Of a stretch of DNA of 64,000 nucleotides, positions 1 to 13,700 are shown piece after piece; positions within the stretch are counted from its first letter, which is position 1, and each line of letters begins with the position of its first letter. Origin of the DNA: Verticillium longisporum (lineage: Eukaryota; Ascomycota; Sordariomycetes; Glomerellales; Plectosphaerellaceae); the NCBI GenBank assembly GCA_019188255.1, contig JAETXT010000004.1, positions 3,844,001 through 3,908,000 on the forward strand, written 5' to 3'. A program made the position numbers and the translations under genes. Below the pieces are notes generated by a model. That model did no database searches. It saw only the letters and a program-made list of their open reading frames with translations, and was not told where the DNA came from.

Positions 1-502
<502 letters not shown>

Positions 503-2515
503 ACTACTTAATATCAAGGTGAGCCCGGCCGGCGGGGCGACTTGAAAGAGTCGGCGTGGGACGCGAACAGCAAGCGGATGTGGGCCTGGCTGGAAGGGAC
601 GATTCGAATGGGAGAGGCACACCGGGAAGGTGACCGGCGTGATGATGCATGCTTTGAGGATACATGGGATTGGTTTGCTTGCCAGGAGGCAAGCACAAGC
701 GTCATACGCATGATGTTGATTGATTTGTAGAAGGCATGGCGGATGGCCTGCTGTTGGGCCAGGTTTGATAGATATGCCGAAACTCTGCTAGATAGATGAA
801 GAATTGTCGTGAAGCCTCAACTGCGTCCCTACTTGTCATTCTGCCTCCGGGTGTACACTTGTATGCTGGATCACGGTTCCCGCAGCAGGGCATGTCCTCC
901 ACCACACTCGGTGGTCTCAGAATGCGGCTCTGTTGCGGAACATGCGTAGGTCTCACTTGGACCGCGACCCATCAAAGGCGACAAATATATAAGCCGAGAC
1001 TGCGGCGTGTTCGAGGCACGGGGACATTGATGGGAGGGAGTGGAGGTCTGGGCCGCTTATGTTATCAACACGTACGAGGTCAGGACATTTTACAGGGCGT
1101 GTTTGGGAGTGAAGAGAGAGAAAGAAGGTTTCGAGAAGGATGTCAGAGTGGCTGGACGGAGAGACCGTCTTGGAACACGCGACCAGCTGCAAGCCGACAC
1201 GCTAATCATGCCACTCCGTGAATTTTTCTTTTCTCTTTTCCTGCCTTGCTATCATTGTAAACAAGGCACGAGAGGAAACGCAACGTTCGGTTGGGCAGTA
1301 ACGGGATAGGATCGACATGCGTCGTGTGGTTTTTGTCTGGGTGACTGGGTTGATGACAGAAAGGAACTCGATCCGAAGATGTGGGGACAGGGCCGGCCGA
1401 TCAGAGGCTCAGGGTTGGCCTGCAAGCATTGGAATGACAGCTGCTTTCTGGCCTGTAAGATGAGATGTAGCTGGCGAGGAGACGGGGTTGAGCTGGCTTG
1501 CATTGCCTTGCCTGCCTTGCCTACCTACCTTGCCTACCTTGCCGTGCTGATGATCTGGGCAAGAGGGACGACGGTTGTTATCGATTGCAGAGACGAGATC
1601 GCTCTGGTTCGGGGCTGCAACGTCGACGAAAAGCATGTTTGATTAGGTACCTTCGTCCTTGCCGGGCCACTTCCAAGGCGGCGGGGGAGGAGGGGGACAA
1701 GGAGTCGTCATCTGGCAGCAGAGCCGAACCAGCAGAACAAAGCAATCGTCAGGCACTACCCGAGGAGGCCCCCCCACTTCACACGCCGAGCGGCCGCCCC
1801 TTCGAATGACTGATTCAAGATGGCTGACTAGGCACCTAAGGACCCTAGCATCCAGGCCCCTCCCCCCCCCTAAGGCCCCAAGACCTTGTGTCGGTCAATG
1901 ACCAGGTTCAGTGTCTCTTGCCATGGCCCAGATCCCGCCCGCCTCGCGAGCCAAGTCGTCAGTCCCCGTCCAATAGAGCAGGTGGAGTCACGAAGATTCA
2001 ACTTTGCGTTTTGTTTGCTGCCGACGAGTGAGGTGCCTCCTCGCCTTGATTAACCAGACATTGTACATGTGCCTGTCCTGAGCCATCCATCGTAGCAGCG
2101 CCTCTTCTTCCTTGGCCTCACGTCGATTTCCGACAGGTGTTCCGCCGCCTTGCTGGCCTCCCAGGTAGACGCAACAACCTCCCAGATCGCGATTCAGCTC
2201 TAGCTCCGCTCTAGCTCTTGATCATATCGCCCACCCCCGAACCATACGCCGACCACATCCGGCCACTGGTCGCGCAAAACATTCTCGCACACAACGCAGC
2301 GCCTGTAGCATCAACACCTCTGCTGAGCGCTTCGGTTCTTGAGCCTCCCCCAGGCGCACACAAGACCGTCTATCAGTCCGACGACGATGCCTGTGCCGGT
2401 GCCGACGAGCTTCTCCAGGTGATGCTCTGTTCCTCCCCAACCTGAGCCGACCGCCTGCCCCCAGGACTGCCGAACAGCAAATCCCACAGCCATCCGAGCT
2501 CGCCCTCTGCGGCCT
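503..2515. other. Intergenic region between the UGM gene and HHK1
   Basis: No gene could be supported here. Visible items are CCTTGCC/CTACC-rich simple sequence near 1498-1550, a TATATAAG box at 986-993, and a pyrimidine-rich stretch up to 2515 that probably serves as the HHK1 promoter and 5' leader. The short open frames lack recognisable domains. Confidence 0.6.
986..993 (+). promoter_or_regulatory. TATA-like box without an assigned gene
   Basis: The string TATATAAG is a good match to a core-promoter TATA box on the + strand. The next supported gene starts 1.5 kb downstream, so it either drives an unannotated transcript, marks a distal HHK1 promoter with a long leader, or is chance. Only the motif is seen. 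Confidence 0.2.
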
Positions 2516-5500
2516 ATGCTCCGCATGGACTACGCCGCCATCATGCCCGACGATCAGCATGATCCGCCGGCGCGCCTCTTCGAGCGACTCCGCCAAATTG
2601 CCGGCTACACCTGGGACGACAGTCATCCGCCGTTCCATACAACCTATGACATCTGGCATGTCGTTGGCACCAAGTTCGTGTCGCCCTTCTCTCCGCCCAC
2701 GACATATCCCGTCTCGAGCCCTGGGTCTGCCGCGAGGCTCCAGTCCGGCCGCCCGTCACCCTCTGAACATTACAGCTCCCCCAGCATCATCGGCGCCGAG
2801 ACCCAGGCCGACGCCAGCAAAGACCCCTCGCTCTCGCCCGCATCACCTCCCATACCGACTTCGAACCCCGATACCCTCTACCCCGAAGAACCCGTCATTG
2901 CACGCATATCCTACCATGTCCTCCGCGAGGAGAGAACCTACCACATTACCATGCCCCTCATCACAGTCGTTGACCCACACGGAGAGCACATCGTCAAGCC
3001 GACAGACCCTGTCCGCCTGACGCCGCAGCCCGGAGACCGCGGGTCCATCATTGTTGCCATCTACCAGCACCCCGGACGCAATGCCATATTCGACTTGATA
3101 GACGTCGGGCCAGCCTTTTACAGCACGCGCAAGGTCAATGACCATTGGGAGGCTTACAGGAAGGAGGTCTTTAGTCTCAACCCGCCAATAGGCGTGCCCG
3201 AGTTTCTGCGCTTCGCCATTGGCGCCGCGCAGTGTCTGGAGATACTGCACTATGGCCAAGGCGCCACACACGGCGAGATCAGGCCCGACGCCTTCCACTA
3301 CAATACCGAGACGCACCGCGTCAAGCTTGCCGCCATCGGTACGGGCACCAGGTCCTTCGAGAACCGACTGCAGAGCTCGGCGTGGTCGAACCTGTCCAAG
3401 GAGCTCGGGGCGAAGAACAAGCTGCTGTATATCAGTCCCGAGCAGACCGGACGCATGCCCGCCGAGCCCGACAGCAGGACAGACATTTACTCTTTGGGCG
3501 TCGTCCTGTGGACAATGCTGACGCAACATCCCGTCTTTGATGGTGATACGCCTCTAGATATCGTCCACTCCGTGCTCAAGGGAAGCATACCCCGACTGTC
3601 GAAAGTGAGGGAAGACGTTCCGTCCGTCATTGGCCGCATCATCGAAAAGTGTACGGCCATGCGCGTGGCGGATCGCTACCACTCGGCGAGCGGTCTACGC
3701 CACGATCTCGTCAAGGTCCAGGAGTTTCTGGAAAAGGGAGACTGGCTGGCCCTCGAAAAGTGGACCATTGGTGAGAAGGATATCTCCTCCTTCTTCATCC
3801 TCCCGACCATGATGATTGGGCGATCCAAAGAGAGGAACGAACTGCTCAAGGTCATCGACCGATCTGCCAAGAGCCACGCCATGAGCCAAAAGGTCGCCAG
3901 CAATAGATTTTCAGACGGTTCCAACCTCTCCAACGACATTTTGGACGCGGCCGACGCCTCGAGCGAAGGAGCCAGTTCCGCCGATGGCACGGCCCGCCGC
4001 AGCGGGTCCTTCACCCAAACTACCTCCTCAGACCCTAGGCAGGTCAGGGCTAGTTTTGTGCCGTCGGTGCTCTCAGACAGCCAGACCATCTCGGGCGAGA
4101 CGGTTGCCTCGACCAACTCTGGTCCTCTGGCTCGAATGGCAAGACCCTGGGAACGCAACTCCTCCGTGTCTGTCGAGACGCGAAGCCTGGCGGACAGCAT
4201 GGGGACCAGTGATATGAACCGGCAAAGCGTGGCCGACTCGACAGCGTCGAGCTTATCCCGCCAACTCGGATCGGCCAAGTTTAGGCGCCGCGGACACTGC
4301 GAGATCATCACCATCGAAGGTGTTGCCGGTCTGGGCAAAAGCTTTCTCTTCCAATCTGTCTTCGCGGAAGCCAGGAAGCGGGGCTACTACGTCTCTGCCA
4401 AGTTTGACAACGCAAGGAGACAGGCCTTCGGCCCTTTGCTCAAGTTGCTGTCATCGCTCTTCCGACAAGTATTCGGCGAGAAACACACAGACACGCCTTT
4501 CCACCATGCTTTGAAACACTACATCCGCCCTGTCTGGCCGATGCTTGCCAAAGCATTAGGCCTCCCTGAACATCTTCTCGGCACCATTGACAACTCGACT
4601 ACTCGATCACCACCGACCTTTCAAGGATCTCGCAACATGAGAAACAGCATGAAGCATGGGCTGTCTCCTGACGCTTCACCCGGCCTGCAGCCCAAGAACC
4701 CGGGCATTCCGTTGCAAAGCTCCCAGGATTTCCTGCGAGCAGGCACATCTACGAAGAACACGAGGCTGATGAACACGTTTTTGGACGTGCTGCGCATGAT
4801 CACGGCTAACAAGTTTGTATGCTTTGTGCTGGATGACTTGCATTTCGCAGACAGCGAGTCTCTCGAACTGATTTCACAGATCATCAGCGCAAGGATGAGG
4901 ATGGTCATTATTGTGACGTACCGGCCGGATGAGATGACGCCTGACGAGGTTCATTCCATTGTCAACTCTACAGAACCCGACGGCAAGTCCAAACATTGTG
5001 ATCATGCAGCGGACAACCACTCATGCTCTACAGACTTTTCGCGCACAGGGAGGCCGACAATCACCCGGATTGCGTTGGCGCCCCTCAGCGAGATCGACAT
5101 TGTGCACTATGTTGCTGCCACGTTGTGTCGACCCAAAGAGGACATTTTGCCATTGGCCCTAGTCATCCAGTCCAAGACTGCTGGCAACCCATTCTATATC
5201 AGGGAGATGCTCAGCGCATGCTACCGCAATAAGAGCATCTGGTACGAATACAAGGACAGCAACTGGCACTTTGATCTTGACCGGCTCTTCGATCAGTTCC
5301 AGACGGAGGGATACGATGTTCTCGATACAGCTTTCATCACTCAGCGGCTGAAAGAGCTTCCACCATCGGCGCGCGCAATTTTGGCCTGGGCTGCGCTTCT
5401 CGGCTACTCCTTCTCTTTTGAGCTCGTCAGTCGTCTCTTGACGGGCGAGTTCCAATACACGGACGATGTTGCTTGTGTTGACCCGAACGCCCAAGAGGTG

Positions 5501-8500
5501 AACACAAAATATTCAAACGATGAAGTCATCGCTGGCCTCCAGGCTGCCGTCAACGCGTGTATTCTGATGCCTGGCGAGACGGATGACCGGTTTCGTTTCG
5601 CCCATGACCGCTACATCCAGGCCTCGGCCGCTCTCAAGGAATGTAACGCCCGCAAAATGCGCTTCATCATCGCCCAGACTCTCATGAAGTACTACTCAAC
5701 GGATGCTCGGCCGAGAGATACTTCTTCGTTTCACATTTGCGAGCCCGCCGGGCAGATTAGACGGCGAGTGAGGACCCGCGAAGCCCTTCGCACGCTGCTC
5801 CTGGAGTGCGCCGCAACGGCACCAGAGAACGGGGCCCGGCCGACGGCAGCCAAGTATTATGCGACGGCCTTGGACCTCCTCCAACCGAATCCCTGGACCG
5901 ATGGCCCCGAGGACGTGTCTTACGACGAAACCCTACAGATACACCTGCGAGCGGCCGAGTGCAGTCTGTACATGAATCAAGAAGAAGAGGCGAGCCGTCT
6001 TCTCTCGATCCTGTTTGAGAAGGGACGCACGGCAATCGACAAGGCACCCGCGTACGTGCTGCAGTCACGAATCCACGCCCAGGCTGGGGATGTTACCGCT
6101 GCGTGCGACTCGCTGGAGAAGTGTTTGCGCCTCATGAATGTCAGGCTGGAGGAACACCCTACGTACGAACGCTGTGACCGAGAATTTGAACGCCTGGCGA
6201 TCAAGATTCAGACGATGGACAAGACGGAACTGATGCAACCGGCCGTGTCACCGGACCCAACGTTACCCTCGATCGCCGCCGTCATGGCTGAGACGTTGAG
6301 CTCGGCATGGTGGAGCAACTCACTTCGGTTCTACAGCATCACCCTCGCCATGCTGGATCTGCACTTGACCTCTGGCGCATTTCCGCAGTCTGGGCTGGTC
6401 TTTCTCTACTTCGGCATCATCGCTCTCTCCCGCTTCAACCTAGTTAAATTGGCTGTGGAGGCCGGTGATGTCTGCATCGAGATGCTCGATCGATTCCGAG
6501 ATCCCTTCTCCATGGCGAGAGGCTACATGGTCTATGCCATCTTCATCGGCCACGTGCAGTTCCCCGTCAGTGTGGCCTTGGCACACCTGGAAGGCTCTGT
6601 CGAGTATGCTGCGGCCGCCGGAGATCGCATATCGTCAATCGTGAGCGCTGGCTTGTCTGCGATGCTCAAGTTTTACGCTAGCGAAAACCTCGCTGATGTC
6701 GAGGCATTCGCCCAGTATGCCTGTGAAGACGTTCAGGGTTGGAAGGACGACACCCGGGGCGGCACTGCTCATCGCCGTTCGGCAGCTCTGTCGTGCCATG
6801 CAGGGCAAGACGAGAACCAGGGACGCACAGCACGTGTTTAGCGACAATGTTTTCAATACCCTGCAATACAAATCGCGGCTCGACACGAAAGTCCTGAATG
6901 GCAACCGCTCCATCTTGTTCTTCGAGACGTTGGAGATCATTCCGCTTTTCCTCTTTGGCCACTATGACCGCGCGATTGAGATCGGGGCAGCCTGTTACAA
7001 GAACATCGATATCATGTGGTCTGCCCGCAACAGTCGCCACCTTATATTCTTCTACGGACTGTCCCTCGCTGGCCGGATGCTACATCGTCTCGACGACCCG
7101 CGGTTCAAACCAGACAGCCTCGAGGCGGAGAAGCAAGAATGCATCCAAACACTGCGCGAGTTTACGAGAAAGATCAAAGAATGGGCCACGTATAACGATG
7201 TCAACTACGCTTCGTGGTACAAGATTCTCGATGCTCAGATTTGCGAGCTCAGCAAGGATTACGGCGGCGCAATCATGCTTTACGAAGAGGCGCTGGATCA
7301 TGCTGAGGAGCACAATCACACCTTTGACGAGGCGTTGGGTAACTATCTCATGGCCGGTGTGTTTGTCGGGAGAAAAGCGAGGCGGTCTGCCCGGGCGGCC
7401 ATGAGGGACTCTGCCGCGCTGTATCGGCAATTTGGCGCCGTGGGCGTGGCTGATCATATTGAGGAGACGCACGCGCTCCTCCTCCATGGCCCAACACGGA
7501 ACCCGCGAACAGTAGATGCCTGTGTGCAGACGGACTTTTCGTCAGACGCTCCTCCACCGCACTTCCGTGCCATGGACGGCGAGGAGAGCGAGGATTTACC
7601 ACTGGCTCCAAGCAGCGCGTTGGTCGATCTGAAGGGCGAACGGATCGGTGCCTGGCGTGGCTCCGTGCACCCCAAGCTGGTGCCGGGGCCGGTCTGCCTG
7701 CGCTCGATATGATTGACCTGCATGCGATCCTGCTGTCGTCTCAGGTCATCTCAGCCGTTCTCAATGTCGACCAGCTTCTCGAGACGATGTGCGATGTCAT
7801 CTTACAGACCTGTGGTGGCACGGCCACACTCGCCGCCATTATCGTCCGCGATGCTCAGGGGTGGTGTCTCGCGGCTAGCGGAGATCCTGAGCGGGGAGCA
7901 AAAGCCCCGAGAGCCGCGAGCTGCTCTCGCACACGTCGCTAGTCGCAGAGAACGTCATTCTCTACTGCACGCGGTTCCGGGAGACGTTGTTCATTCCGGA
8001 TATCCTCAACGACGAGCGGTTTGGCAACGTCAACGAAGCATGGCTCCAGCGCAACGTCTTGAGTAAAGCTATCATTGCGATTCCCATCTCCCGCGGAGCC
8101 GGGAACGACGGGCTGCTCGGCGTCCTCTACCTTGAAGGCGAGCCAGGGTCGTTTACCGATCGCAACGTGTCGGTGCTGCAACTGCTCGTCAACCAGATCG
8201 GCATCAGTTACTCCAACTCGCTGGCCATGAAGGCCGTGGAGAAGGTGTCCAAGGAGAACGAGTCGAACGTGCGGGCGCTCAAGAGCACGGTGGATCAGGC
8301 GCGAGAAGCCGAGGCCAAGGCCAAGGCGGCCGAGGCTGAAGCGAAACGCAATGTCAAGCTGGCCGAAGAGGCAGCGAGGGCCAAATCAATCTTCCTGGCC
8401 AACGTATCCCACGAACTGCGGACGCCTCTCAACGGCGTCATTGGCAACTCGGAGTTGCTGCGCGACAGCAGTCTCAACAGGGAGCAACTGGACATGGCGG

Positions 8501-10152
8501 ACTCGATCCGGGTGTCTGCCGATCTGTTGCTCACGGTCATCAACGACATTCTCGATTTCTCGAGAATGGAGGCCGACAAGATGAAGCTTTATGTCATCGC
8601 CTTCAACCCGGAGGAGATGGTGCGTGAGGTCGTGCGTGCTGTGTCGTACAGCAACAGGCAGAAGACACAGAGGAAGAATGTCACGATTACCAAGGACATC
8701 AACCTTCCCCCGATGCTCATTTACGGCGACCCCATCCGGCTGCACCAGGTGCTTGGGAACCTCATCAACAACAGCCTCAAGTTTACAGAGAATGGCTCAA
8801 TCACGATCGGGGCGCAGGTCGATTACGATTCGAACGAGAAGGCCGTGCTTACCTTCAAGGTCCAAGACACCGGTATCGGCATTCCACAGCAGCAGCTCGA
8901 GAAGCTGTTCCAGCCATTTTCGCAGGCGGACGCCAGTACAGCAAGAAAGTACGGCGGCAGTGGTCTCGGACTCAGCATCTGCAAGTCTCTGATCGAGACC
9001 ATGATGAAGGGCAAGATTCACCTGGAGAGCCAAGAGGGCGTCGGCACGACGGCTTGGTTCACCGTGACCTTTGACAAGGCCACGCCGGACGTCAATGCAG
9101 GCGACGCGCAAACCGTCAAGTCGCCGCCCATCGCCGACCGTTTCACGATACCCGCGACTCCGCTGAACGAGCTGGCGCCAAACCCGTTCATCCACCTGAC
9201 GGCCATACCGAAGGACCAGATCCGAATCTGCATCGCCGAGGACAACCTGATCAACCAGAACATTGCCATTAAGTTCTCGCGACGCCTGGGCTATACGACG
9301 GTGGACGCGTACGAGAACGGGCAAAAGGCACTCGAAGCGCTGAGAAAGAAGGCACAGGAAGGACAACCATATCACGTTGTGCTCATGGACGTGCAGATGC
9401 CTGTGCTCGATGGCTATGAAGCGACCAAGGCAATCCGCAGCGAGCCCTTGGAGGCGGTGAATCAGGTCCTGATCATCGCCATGACGGCGTCGGCGATTCA
9501 GGGTGATCGGGAGAAGTGCCTGGCGGCCGGCATGAACGATTACATCGCGAAACCCGTCCGGGTCGACGTCTTGGGCCGAAAGCTGGACAACTATATCATG
9601 CCGCACACCGCGGCGACGGGACCCGGCAGCACACCCGTGAGGCCATCCCCGGCATCTGGCGGCTTCGCGCCGCCACCTAGACCGGCGGCGGTGCCCGTGT
9701 CCCAGACCCCGCCTTCTTCGCGCACAACGCCAAGCCCGCCCGTGTATCCCGGCTTCGAGGGCAACGGCGTGGCCGCCAGTGCGTCTGTTCCCATTCGCGA
9801 CAATCCCGCCTACAGCCGCCCGTCCGTTGTGCCGCTGGCGCCAAGCCAACGATCGAGCGAGACGCGGCGGTCGGCCGCAACCGACGGGCCGTCGGTGACG
9901 CCTTCGCAGAAGCGGCTGACCAAGAAACTCACCAAGAGTCGCACGAGCAGCGAGACGAACATGATTCCGCCGCCGCCGCCGCCACCAACACAGACGCAAG
10001 AGAAACCAGAGAAGACCAAAGGCGTGCTCACGAAGCGGCCGCCGCAACGGCAGGGGACGACGTCTTCGGCAGACGGGGTGGAGAACGTACCGCTTGACGC
10101 TGCTCAGCGGAACAGCGCAAGCTCGAGCCGGGACCGGTTTTTCATGGGCTGA
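2516..10152 (+). CDS. Hybrid histidine kinase 1 (pseudokinase-AAA-GAF-HisKA-HATPase-REC), three frame breaks
   Basis: A multi-sensor HHK with the architecture of fungal group X (S. pombe Mak2/Mak3, C. albicans Chk1). In order: a kinase-like domain (~residues 200-410); an AAA-type ATPase with P-loop GVAGLGKS (~602) and Walker B FVLDDLHF; a long helical TPR-like region; GAF (~7709-8220); an Ala/Glu/Lys-rich coiled coil (~8224-8390); HisKA with [13 protein letters not shown] (His codon 8410-8412); HATPase with N box NLINNSLKF; and a receiver (phospho-Asp codon 9388-9390, Lys 9550). A Pro-rich tail ends at 10152. The expected role is osmotic/oxidative stress phosphorelay to an HPt protein. Frame changes occur near 6755-6766 (two bases missing or one extra), 7670-7676 and 7893-7903 (one base missing each). 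Repair gives about 2,546 codons with no intron. Conserved sequence is continuous across each break, so I do not call a pseudogene. Alternative starts are the Met codons at 2525 and 2543. Confidence 0.9.
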
Positions 10153-10710
10153 GGGCTTGTGTAGCTCAATCCCAGCTTTGAAGAGGCGTGGGCGAAGCAT
10201 CTTTATTTTGAGTGAGCCTTAGGGGACTTTTCATGGACGAGAGCATCTACAGCATGTTTCTGATTTGACTTTGATGAAGAGCAAGACAAAAGAAGATGTT
10301 TTGACTACTCACCTGTGCAAGACAACGGCACAGAAGACGGGAATTCATGTTTCTCATGCGTGTTTTTTTTTGGCCCCCGGGGGGGTAGACAGCTTCTTCC
10401 AGCCCATTCTGCTTTCTCACTTTTCTTTTCTCTTTCCTGCACGGCGCTCGGGAAGGGATGATGGTTGGGAAAGGGGAAAACAGGGAAAATCATTGGGGAG
10501 CACCAACATTTTTTTCTTCTTGTTGTATGGTACATTTCCGCTCCTGCACATGTATGTGGTGCGCTGCCAGTGACGGGGAATGGAAGGCAGGATGAGGGAG
10601 AGAGCGGAGAGAGCGGGAAAGACGAATACAACACGGCGGGCATCTGCATGGACTTTGTTTGACTTGACGTATGAGCGTCTATTTTGATGGCCCCGTCTCC
10701 GAAAGACGCC

Positions 10711-10729
10711 AGAGAGAGAGAGAGAGAGA
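10711..10729. repeat. (GA)n microsatellite
   Basis: A run of alternating GA dinucleotides in the 3' flank of HHK1. Simple repeat only; no function inferred. Confidence 0.8.
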
Positions 10730-13700
10730 TAGGTTGCCGGAATGGAATACTGACCCATAACACCACCTCCCATGTGACTCTTTTCGTGCCTGAAGTCTAT
10801 CTGTAACTGTGGAGTGCCTTCTGATCATGATTGTAGTTGTGTTGGCTAGGTTGACAAGCACAGACGAGGAGAGAGAGCATCATGATGTGATTGATACCTT
10901 TTCTGTACATGGCGACATACGACATTTCGGATGGCAGTATCAACATCCTGAGACGACAGTGACGACTCATACCCCTCCCCCCCCGCACGATACCCTCACT
11001 CCCAAACTTTGATGCGGCGTAGTCGAAAGAGAAAGCTTTGGAGGCTATGTTGAGAAGCTTTCACACAAGCGCGAGAGCAGGACAGGCAGATACAAAGTAT
11101 CTCGTATCTATCCAGTCCCCCCCTTTTGACCCCCTTTTGACTCAGCCACGGGCTAGCACGCGAGGAGAAGCACGTCAAGTCCATGCAAGCTACTCCATCT
11201 GCGAGACGACTCTCGTCTCTGGCTGCCGCTCTAGCTTGTAGTAGGAGTGGGCTGATGTTATGAGGCGCACAGATCTTGACCCGAAGCATCACTGCTGCGA
11301 TGCAACAGAGGTCGAGGCACTTTTGCATCATGAGCTGACTGACTGACTGGCCGACTGGAGCCGCCCTGTCGTTTGAATTGACGACTAAAAATGGCCGAAC
11401 AGTCCGCGCCGATGTCGACTTGGCTCTCGGTCGGACCCTTTATTTCTGGCCACACCCCTTCCCTCCCTCACCCCGCCCTCCGGTCTCAAGCGTTCGTCCC
11501 ATCTGACTTGTTGCTCGCCCGATTAAGCACCGGCAACAGTCAGCGGCGCACACGGACCCCTCACTTCTTCGGCCGTGATAAATCAGATGAGACGCTCTGC
11601 TTGCCTTGCCGGGAGGGGTCGGTTCGCCCGACTGCGCGTTCGTCCCAGGTGGCGGGGTAAGGCTTGGTCTCGCGCCCTCATCACGGACGGCCCAGCGCCG
11701 CGACTGCCGCCGTCTCGAGCGCGCGGCCGGGAGAGGGTCAGGGCGGACGGAAGGGACTCCGATACCCGTGTGTGCGCGCTTCTTGACTCACTCGACTCTC
11801 TGATTAATTCCAGGTCGTGACGAGCTGGAACTTTTATCGCTTGTTCGGCTTTAGGTCGCCCTAGGTCCGCCAGGCTGGAGCAATCTGTTGATCACGTCTG
11901 ATGGTGAGCAGAGCAGGCAGATCCCTTCAAACAGGAAGCTCATCTGGAGAGATACCAGCATCTCGTCCCAGTCGGCCCACCTGCCTAGTCACTGCGTCCA
12001 TGACAACAAAAGAAACGAAGCCTCCAACCGCCGGATGGATCGCTTGTCCTCCTTCACAAAAAAGAAAGCAACCACATCATTCAAGGTAGTGGAAATACTG
12101 ACAGAACACCCCAGAGTCATTTTCGCCTACGGGACCGACCTGCGTGCTCACGGACCGCCGAATAGCGCACGGGCGTGACCGTTGCGGGAGGGGAAAGCAG
12201 GCTTCGCTCATCTGCCGTGCCCAGGATCGCCCTCGCATCGGAAGAGCTGTCTGGTGAGGGTCCCCCTCTCGATTCGGTGTTTCATGTGGCCTTCTTGGAC
12301 GTCCGTGATAGAACATCGTGCCTGTCCGTGTGTGTGTGCACGGCGCCATGTTTTGCCTGAGATCCTTTGCGTGCCAGCCCAAGCCCAGCTGCCTCCCAGC
12401 CTTATCTCCTCCTTGCAAAGTCTGGACAGGTGCATAGTACGACCTCGTGGCGGGCAAATCCATAACGATCCCGGGCACCGCAATCTCGAGTTTGAGCTAT
12501 GTAATGGTACGACCCCACAGAAAACGCTCACACAGAATGCAAGTCATCTCTCAGGCTTGTACACTGTTCCCGCTTCGGGAGGAGGATGCCAGCAATGAGC
12601 AAACCCTACAATGCAAGTTGCATGTCGGCTGAAGCTGTAGTGTATGTGTGATTATTAGTCTCGAGTGAGAACTCAACCCTGGTCGCAGATCTATTGCTTC
12701 AGGATGCCTGCTGCATATGCCAGCGATGCCAAGGCGTGTTTGCACACCCCACTTCTCATTTAACTTGCACATTCGAGCTGACGCCATGTGAGGCTTGACA
12801 ACGGGAGATGAGAAAGAATCTTCGCCGCAGTACGCACACAACAACGGTGGCTCGTCGCTTGCGTTGCTCTGGCGCGGCGGGTAGCCGAGCCACTTGCTCC
12901 TATAACCACGACGGTATAACACAGCCCTTGCCGCGGAGCCGAGTCAGGGGCCAAGGTGACATTCCAATTAGCAACCGCATTTGCTAACAACGCAAGTTCT
13001 GATGAGGCTACTGACTAACAGTGCCTGGTATATGGAGTAATTACTCACGAGTCGTCCGAATCGTCCGAGTCGTACGCGTCTGTCATGAATTTTCCTCTCT
13101 GAGAACGCACAATCATATTGATTGGGCAAAGATCTCAGATCTGGTAGGAGAGAGATGGAAGTGACACTGTGAAAGGTCCGATCCACCTAATAAACTTGGG
13201 ACCGGAGAAGCAAGGCCCCCTCACCCACGGACCCTGGCCAGCCTAAATGGAGGGAGGACAACGGAGTGGGCGGAGTGGATGATACAATTTGTGCTTGAGG
13301 CCCTTCCAGGATCGCTTCCCAGTCGCGCGGGTTCGTTGACTCGCTCGCCCCGGGTTAGGAGCCGGGGAGAAGGGCAGCAAACCGAAACGTCTCGAAAAGG
13401 GCAGGATCAGAGGAGTGAGCTCCAGATGTTGATGCGTGATTTCCATCCCGCCAGGTTCTAGACCTGTCGATCCTTACTTGTTGCCTTGGACGCGTGCGCA
13501 CCTTGCACACCAACCGGCCTGGCTGGCAAGCAATCCTCTAGTCGAGCGGAACCGAAGCCGGTGCAACGAGCAAGGAAGAGGCGAAAGTGGAGGTTGCTTG
13601 GTGGATATCCTCGCTTCTTCGACTTGTCAGAGTGGCTGTCAACCACGTTTTCGACGGCGTACGCCACAGGTACCTGCGTGGCGGTACGGCGATCACAACC

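Noticed and set aside
6740..6780. An intron or programmed frameshift at the first HHK1 break
   Set aside because: No GT/GC...AG pair removes the shift without losing conserved residues, and no slippery heptamer with downstream structure is evident.
2516..10152. Calling HHK1 (and the other broken genes) pseudogenes
   Set aside because: Between breaks the sequence is fully conserved, with no other stops. The breaks are single short indels at homopolymers, so error is the simpler explanation.
8797..10200. A 467-codon frame antisense to the HHK1 kinase/receiver region
   Set aside because: The + strand encodes unmistakable HATPase and receiver motifs here; the antisense translation has none.
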